Shown piece after piece: positions 27,658 through 37,160 of a stretch of 64,000 bases of DNA. Source of the DNA: Microbacterium halotolerans (lineage in GTDB: Bacteria; Actinomycetota; Actinomycetes; Actinomycetales; Microbacteriaceae); NCBI RefSeq assembly GCF_003569805.1, contig NZ_KZ984052.1, forward strand, positions 528,560 to 592,559, read 5' to 3'. Below the pieces are notes generated by a model. The model was not told the origin of the DNA, searched no databases, and saw only the letters and a program-made list of their open reading frames with translations. A program made the translations under genes and the position numbers. Position 1 is the first letter of the stretch. Every line of letters starts with the position of its first letter.

Positions 27658-28242
27658 TCAGACGCCGACGCGGTCGAGGAACCGGCGGTGGAAGCGGGTC
27701 TCCCCCGTCTCCTCCGGGTGGAACGACGTGGCCATCGCCTGCCCGCTCTCGACCGCGACGACTCTGCCGTCGACGTCGGCGAGCACCGCGACATCCGGCC
27801 CGACCTCCTCGACCACAGGTGCTCTGATGAAGACCGCATGCACGGGCTCCGTGCCGAGCGCCGGTACGTCGAGCTCGGTCTCGAACGATTCGTTCTGTCT
27901 GCCGAAGGCGTTGCGCCTGACGGCGATGTCGAGACCGCCGAAGGTCTGCTGGCCCGAGATGCCGTCCATCAGCCGGTCGGCGAGCAGGATCATGCCCGCG
28001 CATGTTCCGAACACCGGCAGGCCGCCGCGGATGCGTTCGACGATAGGTGCGCGCACGTCGAAGGCCCGCGCCAGCTTGTCGATCGCCGACGATTCCCCGC
28101 CCGGCAGTACGAGACCGTCGATCCCGTGCAGATCATCCGGCCTGCGCACGAGCGCTGTGCGCGCCCCCAACTCCTCGAGCACCGCGACGTGCTCGCGCAC
28201 GTTCCCCTGCAGCGCGAGCACTCCGATGCGGGGCGTCACCAC
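27658..28242 (-). CDS. pdxT: Pyridoxal 5'-phosphate synthase glutaminase subunit PdxT
   Basis: PdxT hydrolyses glutamine and feeds ammonia to PdxS. The 194-residue class I amidotransferase has [13 protein letters not shown] near residues 50-62, the nucleophile in [13 protein letters not shown], and the C-terminal His/Glu pair in [19 protein letters not shown]. The 5' end overlaps the pdxS stop by seven bases. All catalytic residues are present. Confidence 0.96.
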   Translation of the reverse strand: MVTPRIGVLALQGNVREHVAVLEELGARTALVRRPDDLHGIDGLVLPGGESSAIDKLARAFDVRAPIVERIRGGLPVFGTCAGMILLADRLMDGISGQQTFGGLDIAVRRNAFGRQNESFETELDVPALGTEPVHAVFIRAPVVEEVGPDVAVLADVDGRVVAVESGQAMATSFHPEETGETRFHRRFLDRVGV

Positions 28243-29126
28243 CCCCGATCGGCCAGACGATGCGGGGCGGGGATGTCTGCGACGTTGATGCCGACCATGG
28301 CCTCGCCCAACCCCCGCGAGACCTCGGCGACGGCAGCCGGGTCGTCGTACAGCGTGGTCGCCTTCACGATCGCCTTCGCCCTGGCCGCGGGGTCGCCGGA
28401 GCGGAAGATGCCGGAGCCCACGAAGACTCCGTCTGCGCCGAGCTGCATCATCATGGCGGCGTCGGCAGGGGTTGCCACGCCGCCTGCCGTGAACAGCACC
28501 ACGGGCAGCTTGCCGGTGCGGGCGATCTCCGAGACCAGCTCGTACGGCGCCTGCAGCTCCTTGGCCGCAACGTACAGCTCGTCGTCGCTCTTCGATGCCA
28601 GCGCCCGGATCTCACCAGTGATCTGCCGGATGTGCCGCGTCGCCTCCGAGACGTCGCCGGTGCCGGCCTCACCCTTGGAGCGGATCATCGCCGCTCCCTC
28701 GGTGATGCGACGCAGCGCTTCGCCGAGGTTCGTCGCTCCGCAGACGAAAGGCACCGTGAACGGCCACTTGTCGATGTGGTTGACGTAGTCCGCGGGCGAG
28801 AGCACCTCCGACTCGTCGACGTAGTCGACGCCGAGCTCCTGCAGCACCTGCGCCTCGACGAAGTGCCCGATGCGCGCCTTCGCCATCACCGGGATCGACA
28901 CCGCGTCGATGATGCCGTCGATCAGGTCCGGATCACTCATCCTGGCCACGCCGCCCTGGGATCGGATGTCGGCGGGCACGCGCTCGAGGGCCATCACGGC
29001 CACCGCTCCCGCGTCTTCGGCGATCTTCGCCTGGTCTGCGGTGACGACGTCCATGATGACGCCGCCGACGAGCATGTCGGCAAGGCCTCGCTTGACGCGT
29101 GAGGTGCCGGTTTCTGCCTGGGTCAT
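28236..29126 (-). CDS. pdxS: Pyridoxal 5'-phosphate synthase lyase subunit PdxS
   Basis: PdxS assembles PLP from ribose 5-phosphate, glyceraldehyde 3-phosphate and ammonia. The 296-residue TIM barrel opens with [31 protein letters not shown] and contains [31 protein letters not shown] and the second active-site region around [19 protein letters not shown] placed the start at ATG 29126, eight bases after GAGAGGGAG. It is co-transcribed with pdxT and divergent from a PdxR-type regulator. Confidence 0.97.
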   Translation of the reverse strand: MTQAETGTSRVKRGLADMLVGGVIMDVVTADQAKIAEDAGAVAVMALERVPADIRSQGGVARMSDPDLIDGIIDAVSIPVMAKARIGHFVEAQVLQELGVDYVDESEVLSPADYVNHIDKWPFTVPFVCGATNLGEALRRITEGAAMIRSKGEAGTGDVSEATRHIRQITGEIRALASKSDDELYVAAKELQAPYELVSEIARTGKLPVVLFTAGGVATPADAAMMMQLGADGVFVGSGIFRSGDPAARAKAIVKATTLYDDPAAVAEVSRGLGEAMVGINVADIPAPHRLADRGW

Positions 29127-29149
29127 GGTGCTCCCTCTCGAACGGATGT

Positions 29150-29190
29150 TTTGTCCTAGGCCAAAGCGTACCTGCTGCGAACGGTAGGCT
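29150..29190. promoter_or_regulatory. pdxS/pdxR divergent promoter with a 16-bp palindrome
   Basis: TTTGTCCTAGGCCAAA (29150-29165) is palindromic except for one pair. TACGCT on the minus strand (29170-29165) could be the pdxS -10 and TAGGCT on the plus strand (29185-29190) the pdxR -10. The palindrome sits over the expected pdxS start, so binding there would repress pdxST. Confidence 0.5.
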
Positions 29191-29225
29191 CGCACCATTC
29201 GTCACACAGCGACACGGGAGAGTGG

Positions 29226-30539
29226 ATGGCCGATTCGATCGAGGGCACGACCGCGGTCGAGATCGCCGGCAGCGTGCGCTCGCTGATCGAACGCGGACGC
29301 CTCTCCCCCGGCGAGGTGCTTCCACCTGTCCGTACCCTCGCCGACCGACTCGGCGTCAATCGCAACACCGCCACCGCGGCATACCGTCGGCTGGCAGAGG
29401 CCGGTCTGGTGATCGCCGCGGGCCGAGGCGGTACCCGTGTCGCCGCTCCGGAGGAGGTCGCGCGCGAGGGATACTCCGACACCGCGCTGCGGGACGTGGG
29501 CAACGGCAATCCGGATCCGACTCTCATTCCGGATCTCTCCGGTGCGCTCCGAGCGGTCGTCGGCCGGCCCGTGCTGTACGGCGCACCCGTCGTCGACCCC
29601 GACCTCGAGGCGTGGTCGCTGGAGACGATGGCCGACGACCTCGCTCCGTCCGAGATCCGGGTCAGCGTCACCAGCGGCGCGGCCGACGCGCTGGAGCGGC
29701 TGCTGGCCGGCTCGCTCTCCCGCGGCGATGCCGTGGCGATCGAGGACCCCGGCTTCCTCACCGGCATCCACACGATCCGCGTCGGCGGCTTCACGGCCAT
29801 CGGTGTTCCCATCGACGATCAGGGCATGACACCGGATGGCCTTCGCCGCGCGCTCGAACAGGGTGCGCGAGCGGTGATCTGCACACCGCGGGCGCAGAAC
29901 CCGACAGGCGCCTCAGTCTCGCCAGAGCGAGCCGCGGAGCTGCGGGAGGTGCTCGCACGGCATCCGTATGCCCTCGTCGTCGAGGACGACCACTTCTCAC
30001 TGCTGTCGGCGCGACCGTTCCGCTCGATCGTGCCGATGACGCACCGCCGCTTCGCCCTGGTGCGCAGCGTGTCGAAGTTCCTCGGGCCGGATATGAGCCT
30101 CGCGCTCGTCGCCAGCGACCCGCACACCGCGAAGCGACTCGGAATGCGCCTGCGTCCAGGCACGGCGTGGGTCAGCCACCTGCTGCAGCGCCTGTCCCTG
30201 GCGCTGCTCACCGACGACGACGTGCGCACGCAGATCGCTGCGGCAGGCGAGCACTACGCCTCCCGCAATGCGGCGTTCTGCCGAACCCTGGCGGTCCACG
30301 GCATCGACTGCTCTCCCGGCGACGGGCTCAACGTGTGGGTGCCGGTGGCCGCTCCGGCCCCTGCGGTCTCCGAGCACCTCGAGCTGCGCGGTTGGCTGGT
30401 GCGCACCGAGAACGAGTTCCGAGTCGCAGGCACATCAGACCACGTCGCCTCGCATCACATCCGCGTCACCGCCCACGCTCTCAGCGACGCCGATCAGCGA
30501 GCTCTCGCGGCCGACATCGCGACCGCGCACCTCCCGTGA
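29226..30539 (+). CDS. pdxR: PdxR-type MocR regulator of PLP synthesis
   Basis: PdxR proteins sense PLP and regulate pdxST. The 437-residue protein has an N-terminal GntR winged helix (LPPVRTLADRLGVNRNTATAAYRRL near residues 35-59) and an aminotransferase-like domain with VICTPRAQNPTGASVS and the PLP-lysine segment VRSVSKFLGPDMSLALV. GGGAGAG precedes the ATG. Divergent placement 99 bases from pdxS is the classical PdxR arrangement; whether it activates or represses here cannot be told. It is distinct from the 465-residue MocR protein three kilobases away. Confidence 0.9.
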   Translation: MADSIEGTTAVEIAGSVRSLIERGRLSPGEVLPPVRTLADRLGVNRNTATAAYRRLAEAGLVIAAGRGGTRVAAPEEVAREGYSDTALRDVGNGNPDPTLIPDLSGALRAVVGRPVLYGAPVVDPDLEAWSLETMADDLAPSEIRVSVTSGAADALERLLAGSLSRGDAVAIEDPGFLTGIHTIRVGGFTAIGVPIDDQGMTPDGLRRALEQGARAVICTPRAQNPTGASVSPERAAELREVLARHPYALVVEDDHFSLLSARPFRSIVPMTHRRFALVRSVSKFLGPDMSLALVASDPHTAKRLGMRLRPGTAWVSHLLQRLSLALLTDDDVRTQIAAAGEHYASRNAAFCRTLAVHGIDCSPGDGLNVWVPVAAPAPAVSEHLELRGWLVRTENEFRVAGTSDHVASHHIRVTAHALSDADQRALAADIATAHLP

Positions 30540-30579
30540 ACCGCGCTCTGCCGCGCTCGGAGTCGTGTCAGCACGCGCG

Positions 30580-30594
30580 TAGGGTGGAAAGGTG
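30580..30594 (+). promoter_or_regulatory. Leaderless promoter ahead of pucR
   Basis: TAGGGT (30580-30585), six bases (GGAAAG), then GTG at 30592. The spacing matches the other leaderless starts in the window, but the GTG opens a short ORF, not pucR itself. Confidence 0.5.
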
Positions 30595-30663
30595 CCGCTC
30601 GCCCCTCCGCTTCGCCGCCAGAGAGTGGCGGACCGACCGCGCTGCGCGGAAAGCGGGCGCTGA
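30592..30663 (+). CDS. Candidate leaderless upstream ORF, 23 residues, coupled to pucR
   Basis: The frame reads VPLAPPLRRQRVADRPRCAE and three more residues, rich in Pro and Arg, and its TGA overlaps the pucR ATG by one base (TGATG). The start sits six bases after a TAGGGT -10. If translated, ribosomes finishing this peptide would re-initiate on pucR, giving translational coupling. The peptide resembles nothing I know and has no run of one codon. It could be fortuitous; pucR also has its own GGAAAG nine bases upstream. Confidence 0.4.
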   Translation: MPLAPPLRRQRVADRPRCAESGR

Positions 30664-32207
30664 TGGACCTCCGTGAACTGTTGGACCGTGCCGAGCTCGG
30701 CCTCTCGGTCATCGTCGCTGCGCCAGGGGCACTGTCCGCACCGGTGCGCAGCGGCTACATCACAGATCTCCCCGACCCCGGTCGCTTCCTGTCCGGCGGC
30801 GACGTCGTTCTGACCAGCGGTCTCTGGCTGAGTGTGCCCGATGGTGCTGCGCGATTCGTCGGAGCACTGGCGTCGAGCGGAGCCTCGGCGGTCGTGCTCG
30901 GCACCATCGAGATCGGCGTGGTGCCCGCCGAAGTCGTCGAGCTGTGCAGGCAGCACCGCGTCTCCCTCCTCACGATCGCCCCCGGCGTGTCGTTTCGCGA
31001 TGTCGCCTCAGCCATCGCCGACGCGCAGCCCGAATCGCTCGCCGGTGCGGCCTCACGCAGCGCAGAGTTCCGCCGAAGACTCTCCGCCGTGCTCGCACAT
31101 GGAGACGGCCTCGATGCCCTGCTCGCGCTCGGCAGCGAGGCGCTCCGAGCCGCGTGCTGGATTGCGGACGACCGGGGCACCGTGGTCGCCGGACGCGCGC
31201 CTTCCGCTGAGGTGTCAGGGAAACTCTGGAACGACGTGGTCGTCAGCGGGAACGAGCAAGCGGCGACGCACGGTCACAACGCCTCCGCGGGACTGCGCAT
31301 CGGCGACGATCCGCCGGTCGGTGTGCTCTGCTTCGTCGGGCATCCGCCACCAGGTCTCGACGGCGAGCCAGCTCTCGAACTGGGTGCCCTCCTCGGCGCT
31401 GTCAGGGTGGAGATGGAACTCGCGCTCCGTTGGCGCAGGGCGCGCAGCGCTCAGACGGGCGAGCTCTTCAGCCAGATCGCATCGCACGAGGCGTCGCCGG
31501 GCATCATCTCGGCACGTCTGCGTTTGGAAGGTCTCGATCCGCAGGCCGAGACCGTCACGATCGCTGCTCGGACCGATGATCGCGGGTTCCCTGTGGATAC
31601 GGTCGCCGCGCTCCTCGAACGTTCCGCGGCGGCCGCCGGGCTCACGGTCCTCTCCACGGACTTCGGGGGCACCGCACTGCTGCTCGTCAACGGCGACGGC
31701 GCAGAGGAGTGGGTCCCTGGTCTGACAGATCTGCGCGACGCGGAGGCCGACGCGCTCCTCGGCGATCGCCGTCTCTTCCTGGGTGTGGGCGATGCGATCA
31801 GCGGGGTCAGCAGGCTCGCCTCGAGCCTGCAGACCGCCTCCACCCGCCTCGATTCCGCGCCGACCGGCGGCGGTGAACCCGTGGTCGTCGCCACCGCAGT
31901 GCACGTCGGGGGCTTCCGCGCGCTGCTGCACCTGCTCGGCGACGGGACCAGGCGCGGTTTCGCCGACGAAGTCCTCGCCCCGATCCTCGAGTACGACCGG
32001 CGCAACGATGCCGATCTCATCGCCACGCTCCGCGCCTTCCTCGACGGCGACGGCGCTTGGCAGGAGACCGCCAGAGCGCTGCATCTGCATCCGAACACGC
32101 TGCGCTACCGGATGGCACGGATCAGGGAGCTCACCGGGCGCGACGTGGCGAGGCTGAGCGACCGAGTCGATCTCTTCCTGGCGCTCGCCTGTCTCGACGA
32201 CGCCTGA
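30663..32207 (+). CDS. PucR-family transcriptional regulator
   Basis: PucR regulators commonly control purine catabolism genes. The 514-residue protein has the N-terminal PucR domain (residues about 1-120: MDLRELLDRAELGLSVIVAA, DLPDPGRFLSGGDVVLTSGLWL), a middle ligand-binding or GGDEF-like region, and the C-terminal helix-turn-helix with WQETARALHLHPNTLRYRMARIREL. It lies next to and convergent with an adenine deaminase gene and close to a transporter and an amidohydrolase, which supports nucleobase-linked control. The exact inducer is unknown. Confidence 0.9.
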   Translation: MDLRELLDRAELGLSVIVAAPGALSAPVRSGYITDLPDPGRFLSGGDVVLTSGLWLSVPDGAARFVGALASSGASAVVLGTIEIGVVPAEVVELCRQHRVSLLTIAPGVSFRDVASAIADAQPESLAGAASRSAEFRRRLSAVLAHGDGLDALLALGSEALRAACWIADDRGTVVAGRAPSAEVSGKLWNDVVVSGNEQAATHGHNASAGLRIGDDPPVGVLCFVGHPPPGLDGEPALELGALLGAVRVEMELALRWRRARSAQTGELFSQIASHEASPGIISARLRLEGLDPQAETVTIAARTDDRGFPVDTVAALLERSAAAAGLTVLSTDFGGTALLLVNGDGAEEWVPGLTDLRDAEADALLGDRRLFLGVGDAISGVSRLASSLQTASTRLDSAPTGGGEPVVVATAVHVGGFRALLHLLGDGTRRGFADEVLAPILEYDRRNDADLIATLRAFLDGDGAWQETARALHLHPNTLRYRMARIRELTGRDVARLSDRVDLFLALACLDDA

Positions 32208-32221
32208 CACGCCCGACCTCT

Positions 32222-33244
32222 TCAGCCTGCGACAGCGCGCGACGGCACGGGCGCGCCGATCGCTTCGGCGTGCGCCCGGATCTCGGCGAACAGCGCTCGT
32301 TTGCCTTCGGTTCCGAGGAACGACGACGCAACGGCATTCGCAGCAAGCTCGCCTTCGACGGCATCGTCGACGACGCCGGCATCTCTCAGCGCGGCCATGT
32401 TCGCATCGAGGTAGCCTCCGAAGTACGCGGGATCGTCGCTGTGCACGGAGACGACCAGGCCCTCGTCGAACATGACGGGCAGCGGATGCTCCGCCAGATC
32501 GTGCGGTGCCGTGCGCAGAGCACGATTCGACAACGGGCACACGGTCACCGGCACTGCACGGCGACGCAGCGCAGCCATCAGCTCCGCGTCCTCGAGCGCT
32601 CTGATGCCGTGGTCGATGCGCTCGGCACCGAGCACATCGAGCGCCTCCCACACGTAGTCGGGTCCGCCTTCCTCGCCGGCATGCGCAACACGGCGCAGCC
32701 CCTCGGCGGCCGCGCGCTGGAATGCGTCGGCGAACAGCGAGGGAGGGAATCCCACCTCGCTGGAGTCCAGGCCGACGCCGATGAACGCATCGCGGTATGG
32801 CAGAGCCTCTTCGAGGGTCGCCAGCGCCGCAGCGCCGCCGAGGTGGCGGAGGAAGCACAGAATCAGTGCACCGTCGATGCCGTAGGCCTCACGCCCCCGA
32901 GCGATTCCGTCGGAGAGACCGCCGATGACCACAGCCATCGGCACACCGCGAGCGGTGTGGCTCTGCGGATCGAAGAAGATCTCCGCGCGGCGCACTCCGG
33001 ACTCCGTTGCCCGCGCGAGGTAGGCGAGCATCAGCTCGCAGAAGTCCTGCTCGGTGCGCAGTACATCGAGATGCTCGTAGTACACGTCCAGGAAGTCCTG
33101 CAGGCGCGAGAAGGAGCAGCGGGAGCGGAGCCGGTCGGCATCGGTCGTGGGCAGGTCGATGCCGTTGCGCTCGGCGAGCCTGAGCAGAAGCGGCACTTCG
33201 AGGGTTCCCTCGATATGGACGTGGAGTTCAGCCGTCGGCCACAT
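32222..33244 (-). CDS. Adenine deaminase of the adenosine-deaminase-like family
   Basis: It converts adenine to hypoxanthine and ammonia for salvage or catabolism. The 340-residue protein has the zinc motif ELHVHIEGTLE, HAGEEGGPDYVWEALDVL, ERIDHGIRALED, VTVCPLSN and SDDPAYFGGYL. The last motif and HAGEEGG are typical of the adenine-specific (Aah1/PA0148-like) subgroup and not of true adenosine deaminases; this is from family knowledge. I chose ATG 33244 because GAGGG lies eight bases upstream; a start 19 codons earlier is possible. It is divergent from the ABC transporter genes and convergent with pucR. Confidence 0.88.
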   Translation of the reverse strand: MWPTAELHVHIEGTLEVPLLLRLAERNGIDLPTTDADRLRSRCSFSRLQDFLDVYYEHLDVLRTEQDFCELMLAYLARATESGVRRAEIFFDPQSHTARGVPMAVVIGGLSDGIARGREAYGIDGALILCFLRHLGGAAALATLEEALPYRDAFIGVGLDSSEVGFPPSLFADAFQRAAAEGLRRVAHAGEEGGPDYVWEALDVLGAERIDHGIRALEDAELMAALRRRAVPVTVCPLSNRALRTAPHDLAEHPLPVMFDEGLVVSVHSDDPAYFGGYLDANMAALRDAGVVDDAVEGELAANAVASSFLGTEGKRALFAEIRAHAEAIGAPVPSRAVAG

Positions 33245-33616
33245 GTCGCCATCCCTCGTGAAGAGTCGATCGCCGCGGATCACACGGCTCCTCACAGCCA
33301 ATCAGTCGTCGCTCCCGCATGCATCGTCCATTCACCCAAAGCCCGCACACCCACGCATGCACATCGTCGTCCGATCGCCCAGTCGTGACATCCATCCGCC
33401 TCTCTCCGGTCATATCCCTGAAACCTGCTGAACGGTTCGACAACGGATCGGCGCGCACAGGGGGCACGGTTTCGGTCGATCGCACATGGTGCGCTCGCTC
33501 TCCACCGAGTTGGATGGAAGCAGGGCCCGCTCAGCAGGCACCTGCGCCGTCCCTCCCGAACGGCGATATGGCACGCACGCGCGCTCCTGCCGCGCTTGAC
33601 AGACATGAGGTTCGAT
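33245..33616. other. Intergenic region between adenine deaminase and the ABC transporter
   Basis: I see no convincing gene in these 372 bases. They must hold divergent promoters. GCATGCA occurs twice (33317-33323 and 33355-33361), 38 bases apart, each followed within a few bases by TCGTC, which could be an operator for the PucR protein. No hairpin that resembles a purine riboswitch was recognised. Confidence 0.4.
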
Positions 33617-34663
33617 GTGACCGTCACCACCACTTCTCGCGGGCGCCGCCTCGCAGCCGCCTTGGGCACCGCAGCAGCCGTCGCGCTCGTCCTGACCGCA
33701 TGTTCCGCATCCGACGGAGGCGCGGAATCATCGGACGGCTTCGGCGAGGCGGACATCCAGCTGTCCTGGCTGAAGAACCAGCAGTTCGCCGGTGAGTACT
33801 TCGCCGATGCCGATGGCCTCTTCACGGATGCCGGATTCGACGCGGTCACCCTCACCGCCGGCGGCTCGGGCGCGACGAGCGCCGAGGCCGCGGTCACCAC
33901 GGGCAAGTCCCTGGTCGGCATCAGCGCGCCGCTGATCACCGCGCCGGCGATCGAACAGGGCGCCCAGGTGAAGATCATCGGCACGCTGTACCAGGTCAAT
34001 CCCTTCGCCGTCGTCTCCCCTGCCGACGCCCCGCTCGAAGCCGCCGCGGATCTCGAGGGTGCGACCATCGCGGTGAGCGACTCGAACACACTCGTCTGGA
34101 ACGCCTTCCTCGCGGCCAATGAGCTGGACGACTCCGACGTCACCACCGTTCCGCTGTCCGACACGAGCATGCTCACCACGGGCCAGGTCGACGGATACCT
34201 CGGCTACAGCACGACGGGCGCCACCGCGCTGACCAATTCGGGCTTCGACGCGGTCGAGTTCCTGCTCGCAGACGAGGGCCTCCCCATGATCGGCGAGTCG
34301 ATGATCGCCTCGCAGGACGCGATCGATAACGACCGCGAGGCGCTCGTCGCCATGATGACCGCACTCGTGCAGGGCTGGCAGGCCTCGCTCTCCGATGCGG
34401 AGCGCACCGTCGACCTCGTCGTCGACGACTACGGCAAAGACCAGGAGTACGACCGTGACGCCGTCACCGTCGCGGTCGAGAAGCAGAACGAACTCATCTC
34501 GACAGCGGAGACGGACGCGAACGGGATTCTGACGATCTCCGACGGTCTGCAGCAGGGTACGGTCGACTCGCTCGCGCTGGCCGACATCGACATCGAGGCG
34601 GCGGATCTGTTCGACATGTCGATCCTCGAGGACGTCTACGAGAGCGCCCCGGACCTGCGATGA
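33617..34663 (+). CDS. ABC transporter substrate-binding lipoprotein (NMT1/THI5-like)
   Basis: The protein captures a small substrate outside the cell for import. Of about 348 residues, the first 25 form a lipoprotein signal with lipobox VLTAC. The mature part has the NMT1/SsuA-like fold, opening [23 protein letters not shown], with the family-typical [20 protein letters not shown]. Such binders take up pyrimidine precursors of thiamine, nucleobases, nitrate, taurine or sulfonates. I chose GTG 33617 because GAGG lies six bases upstream; ATG 33605 is an alternative. The context with adenine deaminase favours a nucleobase-like ligand. Confidence 0.88.
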   Translation: MTVTTTSRGRRLAAALGTAAAVALVLTACSASDGGAESSDGFGEADIQLSWLKNQQFAGEYFADADGLFTDAGFDAVTLTAGGSGATSAEAAVTTGKSLVGISAPLITAPAIEQGAQVKIIGTLYQVNPFAVVSPADAPLEAAADLEGATIAVSDSNTLVWNAFLAANELDDSDVTTVPLSDTSMLTTGQVDGYLGYSTTGATALTNSGFDAVEFLLADEGLPMIGESMIASQDAIDNDREALVAMMTALVQGWQASLSDAERTVDLVVDDYGKDQEYDRDAVTVAVEKQNELISTAETDANGILTISDGLQQGTVDSLALADIDIEAADLFDMSILEDVYESAPDLR

Positions 34664-35472
34664 CAGCATCCGCAGGCTCGATCGGCGACGCCGCTGGGAG
34701 CGATGGTGCCGGCATCATGCTGTCCCAGCTGGAGAAGTCGTTCCGCACGGGCAGAGAGACAGTCCGGGCCCTCGACGGCGTCGAACTGTGCACCGACCGC
34801 GGGTCCTTCATCTCGCTGCTCGGCCCGTCCGGATGCGGCAAATCGACGGTGCTGCGCATCCTCGCCGGACTCGAGAAACCGGATGACGGGGCCGTCTCCG
34901 TGAACGGCGCCTCGGTGCAGCCCGGCCAGTCCGCCTCGGGGATGGGGATCGCGTTCCAGGACTCTGCGCTGCTCCCCTGGCGCTCGGTGCGGAAGAACAT
35001 CCGTCTCCCGCTGGAGATCCAGCGTCGACGCGACGACGAGGGGATCGATGCTCTGATCGATCTCGTCGGCCTCTCCGGCTTTGAGAACGCACGCCCCGCG
35101 CAGCTGTCCGGCGGAATGCGACAGCGCGTCTCCATCGCACGCGCACTCGCCGTGAGCCCCGACTTCCTGCTGCTGGACGAGCCGTTCGGGGCGCTCGACG
35201 ATATGACCCGGCAGCGGCTGAACCTCGAGCTGCAGCGGATCTGGACGGAGCGGAGCGCGACGACGCTCATGGTGACCCATGGCATCTCCGAGGCGGTGCT
35301 GCTCTCGGACGTCGTCGCGGTGATGTCGGCCCGCCCCGGTCGCATCATCGAACTCGTGCGGATCCCCTTCGAGCGCCCGCGCACCATGGAGATGATGCGC
35401 ACCCCGGAGTTCCACGAGATCGTCGATCACCTCTCCGGACTGCTGTTCCACAAGCACCAGGCCGAGCGCTGA
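34660..35472 (+). CDS. ABC transporter ATPase, NitT/SsuB/TauB type
   Basis: It powers the importer. The 270-residue protein shows Walker [14 protein letters not shown] near residues 53-65, a Q-loop in [12 protein letters not shown], signature [15 protein letters not shown], Walker [13 protein letters not shown] and the switch His in VTHGISEA. Its ATG overlaps the stop of the binding-protein gene (ATGA). LPWRSV after the Q-loop is characteristic of this subfamily. Confidence 0.93.
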   Translation: MTASAGSIGDAAGSDGAGIMLSQLEKSFRTGRETVRALDGVELCTDRGSFISLLGPSGCGKSTVLRILAGLEKPDDGAVSVNGASVQPGQSASGMGIAFQDSALLPWRSVRKNIRLPLEIQRRRDDEGIDALIDLVGLSGFENARPAQLSGGMRQRVSIARALAVSPDFLLLDEPFGALDDMTRQRLNLELQRIWTERSATTLMVTHGISEAVLLSDVVAVMSARPGRIIELVRIPFERPRTMEMMRTPEFHEIVDHLSGLLFHKHQAER

Positions 35473-36278
35473 TGAGCTCAGCGCAGACGACAGCACGTGC
35501 GATGCATCTCCCACGCATGCGTGAAGCGCTCGGCCATCCTTGGATCGGCGGAACGGTGGGCATCGTCCTGCTGATCGTCGTATGGACGATCGCGACGTCG
35601 CTTCTCGACAGCACATCGTTCCCGACGCCTGCCGCAGTGGCGTCATCGGTCGTGCGCGACGGCTGGGGCTTCTACTGGACGAACCTGTCTGCTTCCCTCT
35701 CGCGCGCCGGACAGGGGTACCTGTGGGGCAACCTGATCGCGCTCTTCATCGCCGGGTCGGTGCTCGTGCTGCCGCGACTGGAAGAGCTTGTGACACAGCT
35801 CGGCGTCATCTCGAACTGTCTGCCGATCATCGCGGTGGGCCCGATCATCATGGCGATCTTCGGTGGAACGGCGTCCGCCGTCTTCCTTGCGGCGCTGCTG
35901 GTGTTCTTCACGACCCTCGTCGGCTCGCTCCTCGGTATGAAGGCTGCCACGCCGACGGCACTGGATCTCGTGCGCGCCTACGGCGGCGGACGTTGGACCC
36001 AGATCAGGAAGGTTCGACTCATGGCCGCGGTTCCGGCCATCGTCACCGCGCTGCAGATCGCGATCCCTGGAGCCCTCCTCGGCGCGATCGTGGGCGAGTA
36101 TCTCGGCGGCATCGATCAGGGCATCGGCGTCGCGCTCAACGCCGCACAGCGCCAGATCATGCCCGATCGGGTCTGGGCGCTGTCGATCATCGCCGGTCTG
36201 ATCTCTCTCGCGGGCTACGGCCTCGTCGCTCTGATCGGTCGGCTCCTGACGCCCTGGGCGAAGGAGGTGCGCGCATGA
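35472..36278 (+). CDS. ABC transporter permease (first of two)
   Basis: The 268-residue membrane protein has about six helices and the BPD-type coupling motif around RAYGGGRWTQIRKVRLMAAVPAIVTAL, followed by GALLGAIVGEYLGGIDQGIG. Its start overlaps the ATPase stop by one base (TGATG). Two different permeases in the cluster suggest a heterodimer, as in some thiamine-precursor or nucleobase importers. Confidence 0.92.
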   Translation: MSSAQTTARAMHLPRMREALGHPWIGGTVGIVLLIVVWTIATSLLDSTSFPTPAAVASSVVRDGWGFYWTNLSASLSRAGQGYLWGNLIALFIAGSVLVLPRLEELVTQLGVISNCLPIIAVGPIIMAIFGGTASAVFLAALLVFFTTLVGSLLGMKAATPTALDLVRAYGGGRWTQIRKVRLMAAVPAIVTALQIAIPGALLGAIVGEYLGGIDQGIGVALNAAQRQIMPDRVWALSIIAGLISLAGYGLVALIGRLLTPWAKEVRA

Positions 36279-37063
36279 GAGCCGCTCTGTCGCTCACGCT
36301 GCGTCGGCTGAGCGTGCTGCTTCTGGCCGTCGTCGTCGCGCTCGTGCTCTGGTCGCTCTTCCTCGCGGCGTTCGACATCAGCCCGCTCATCGGCAAGTAC
36401 CCGTGGGACGTGTTCGCCTATCTCTTCACGGAAGAGACCGCCGAGGCGAATCGCGCGGCGGTAGCCGCGAACCTCAGCATCACCGTCCGCGACGCCGGCG
36501 TCGGATATGTGGTCGGCCTGCTGTTCGCGTTCCTGCTCGCCGTGCTGTTCAGCGTCTCCCCGATGCTCGAACGCATCGTCATGCCGACTGCCATGGTGCT
36601 GCGTTCCATCCCGCTCATCGTGCTCACTCCGCTCATCACGCTGATCTTCGGAATCGGGCTGAGCGGCGTGACCGCCATCGTGCTGATCGTCGTCTTCCTG
36701 CCGTCGCTGGCGAACATCCTCTACGGTCTCCGTTCCGTCACCGCGGAGCACGGTGACCTCGTGCGGGCCTATGGCGGGAACGCATGGACGGTGCTGCGTA
36801 TGGTCGCCCTCCCGACGGCCGTGCCCGCCGCACTCGCCTCGGCGCGCGTGGCGATCCCCGCGGCGGTCACCGGCGCGATGATCGGCGAATGGCTCTCAAC
36901 CGGCGAGGGCTTGGGCGGGTCGATCTCCCGCGCATCGGGCAGCTTCGACTACACCCACATGTGGGCGGCAGCGGTGTCGATCACCGCGGTCACGATGCTC
37001 GCATACGCGGTGATGTCGATCGTCGACTCGCTTGCCACCGAACGTCTCGGCGTCGCACCGTGA
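36275..37063 (+). CDS. ABC transporter permease (second of two)
   Basis: The 262-residue protein has about six helices, the coupling motif RAYGGNAWTVLRMVALPTAVPAALAS and GAMIGEWLSTGEGLGGS. The ATG overlaps the previous stop (ATGA), so I placed the start here and not at an earlier in-frame codon inside the first permease. It pairs with the preceding permease and closes the transporter set. Confidence 0.92.
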   Translation: MRAALSLTLRRLSVLLLAVVVALVLWSLFLAAFDISPLIGKYPWDVFAYLFTEETAEANRAAVAANLSITVRDAGVGYVVGLLFAFLLAVLFSVSPMLERIVMPTAMVLRSIPLIVLTPLITLIFGIGLSGVTAIVLIVVFLPSLANILYGLRSVTAEHGDLVRAYGGNAWTVLRMVALPTAVPAALASARVAIPAAVTGAMIGEWLSTGEGLGGSISRASGSFDYTHMWAAAVSITAVTMLAYAVMSIVDSLATERLGVAP

Positions 37064-37160
37064 CGGCGTACGCGCTCGAGGACCGAAGCGCCGTCACGAG
37101 TGCGCGCCTCGGCGCGGGCATCGGCTGTGACGCACAGGCCGCAGATGAAAGGACCACACC

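Noticed and set aside
30916..32858. A long minus-strand frame across pucR and adenine deaminase
   Set aside because: It shadows two genes with strong motifs and has no family resemblance of its own.
33596..33601. TTGACA as a -35 box before the binding-protein gene
   Set aside because: A -10 at the proper distance would fall inside the coding start, and no TAnnnT is there.
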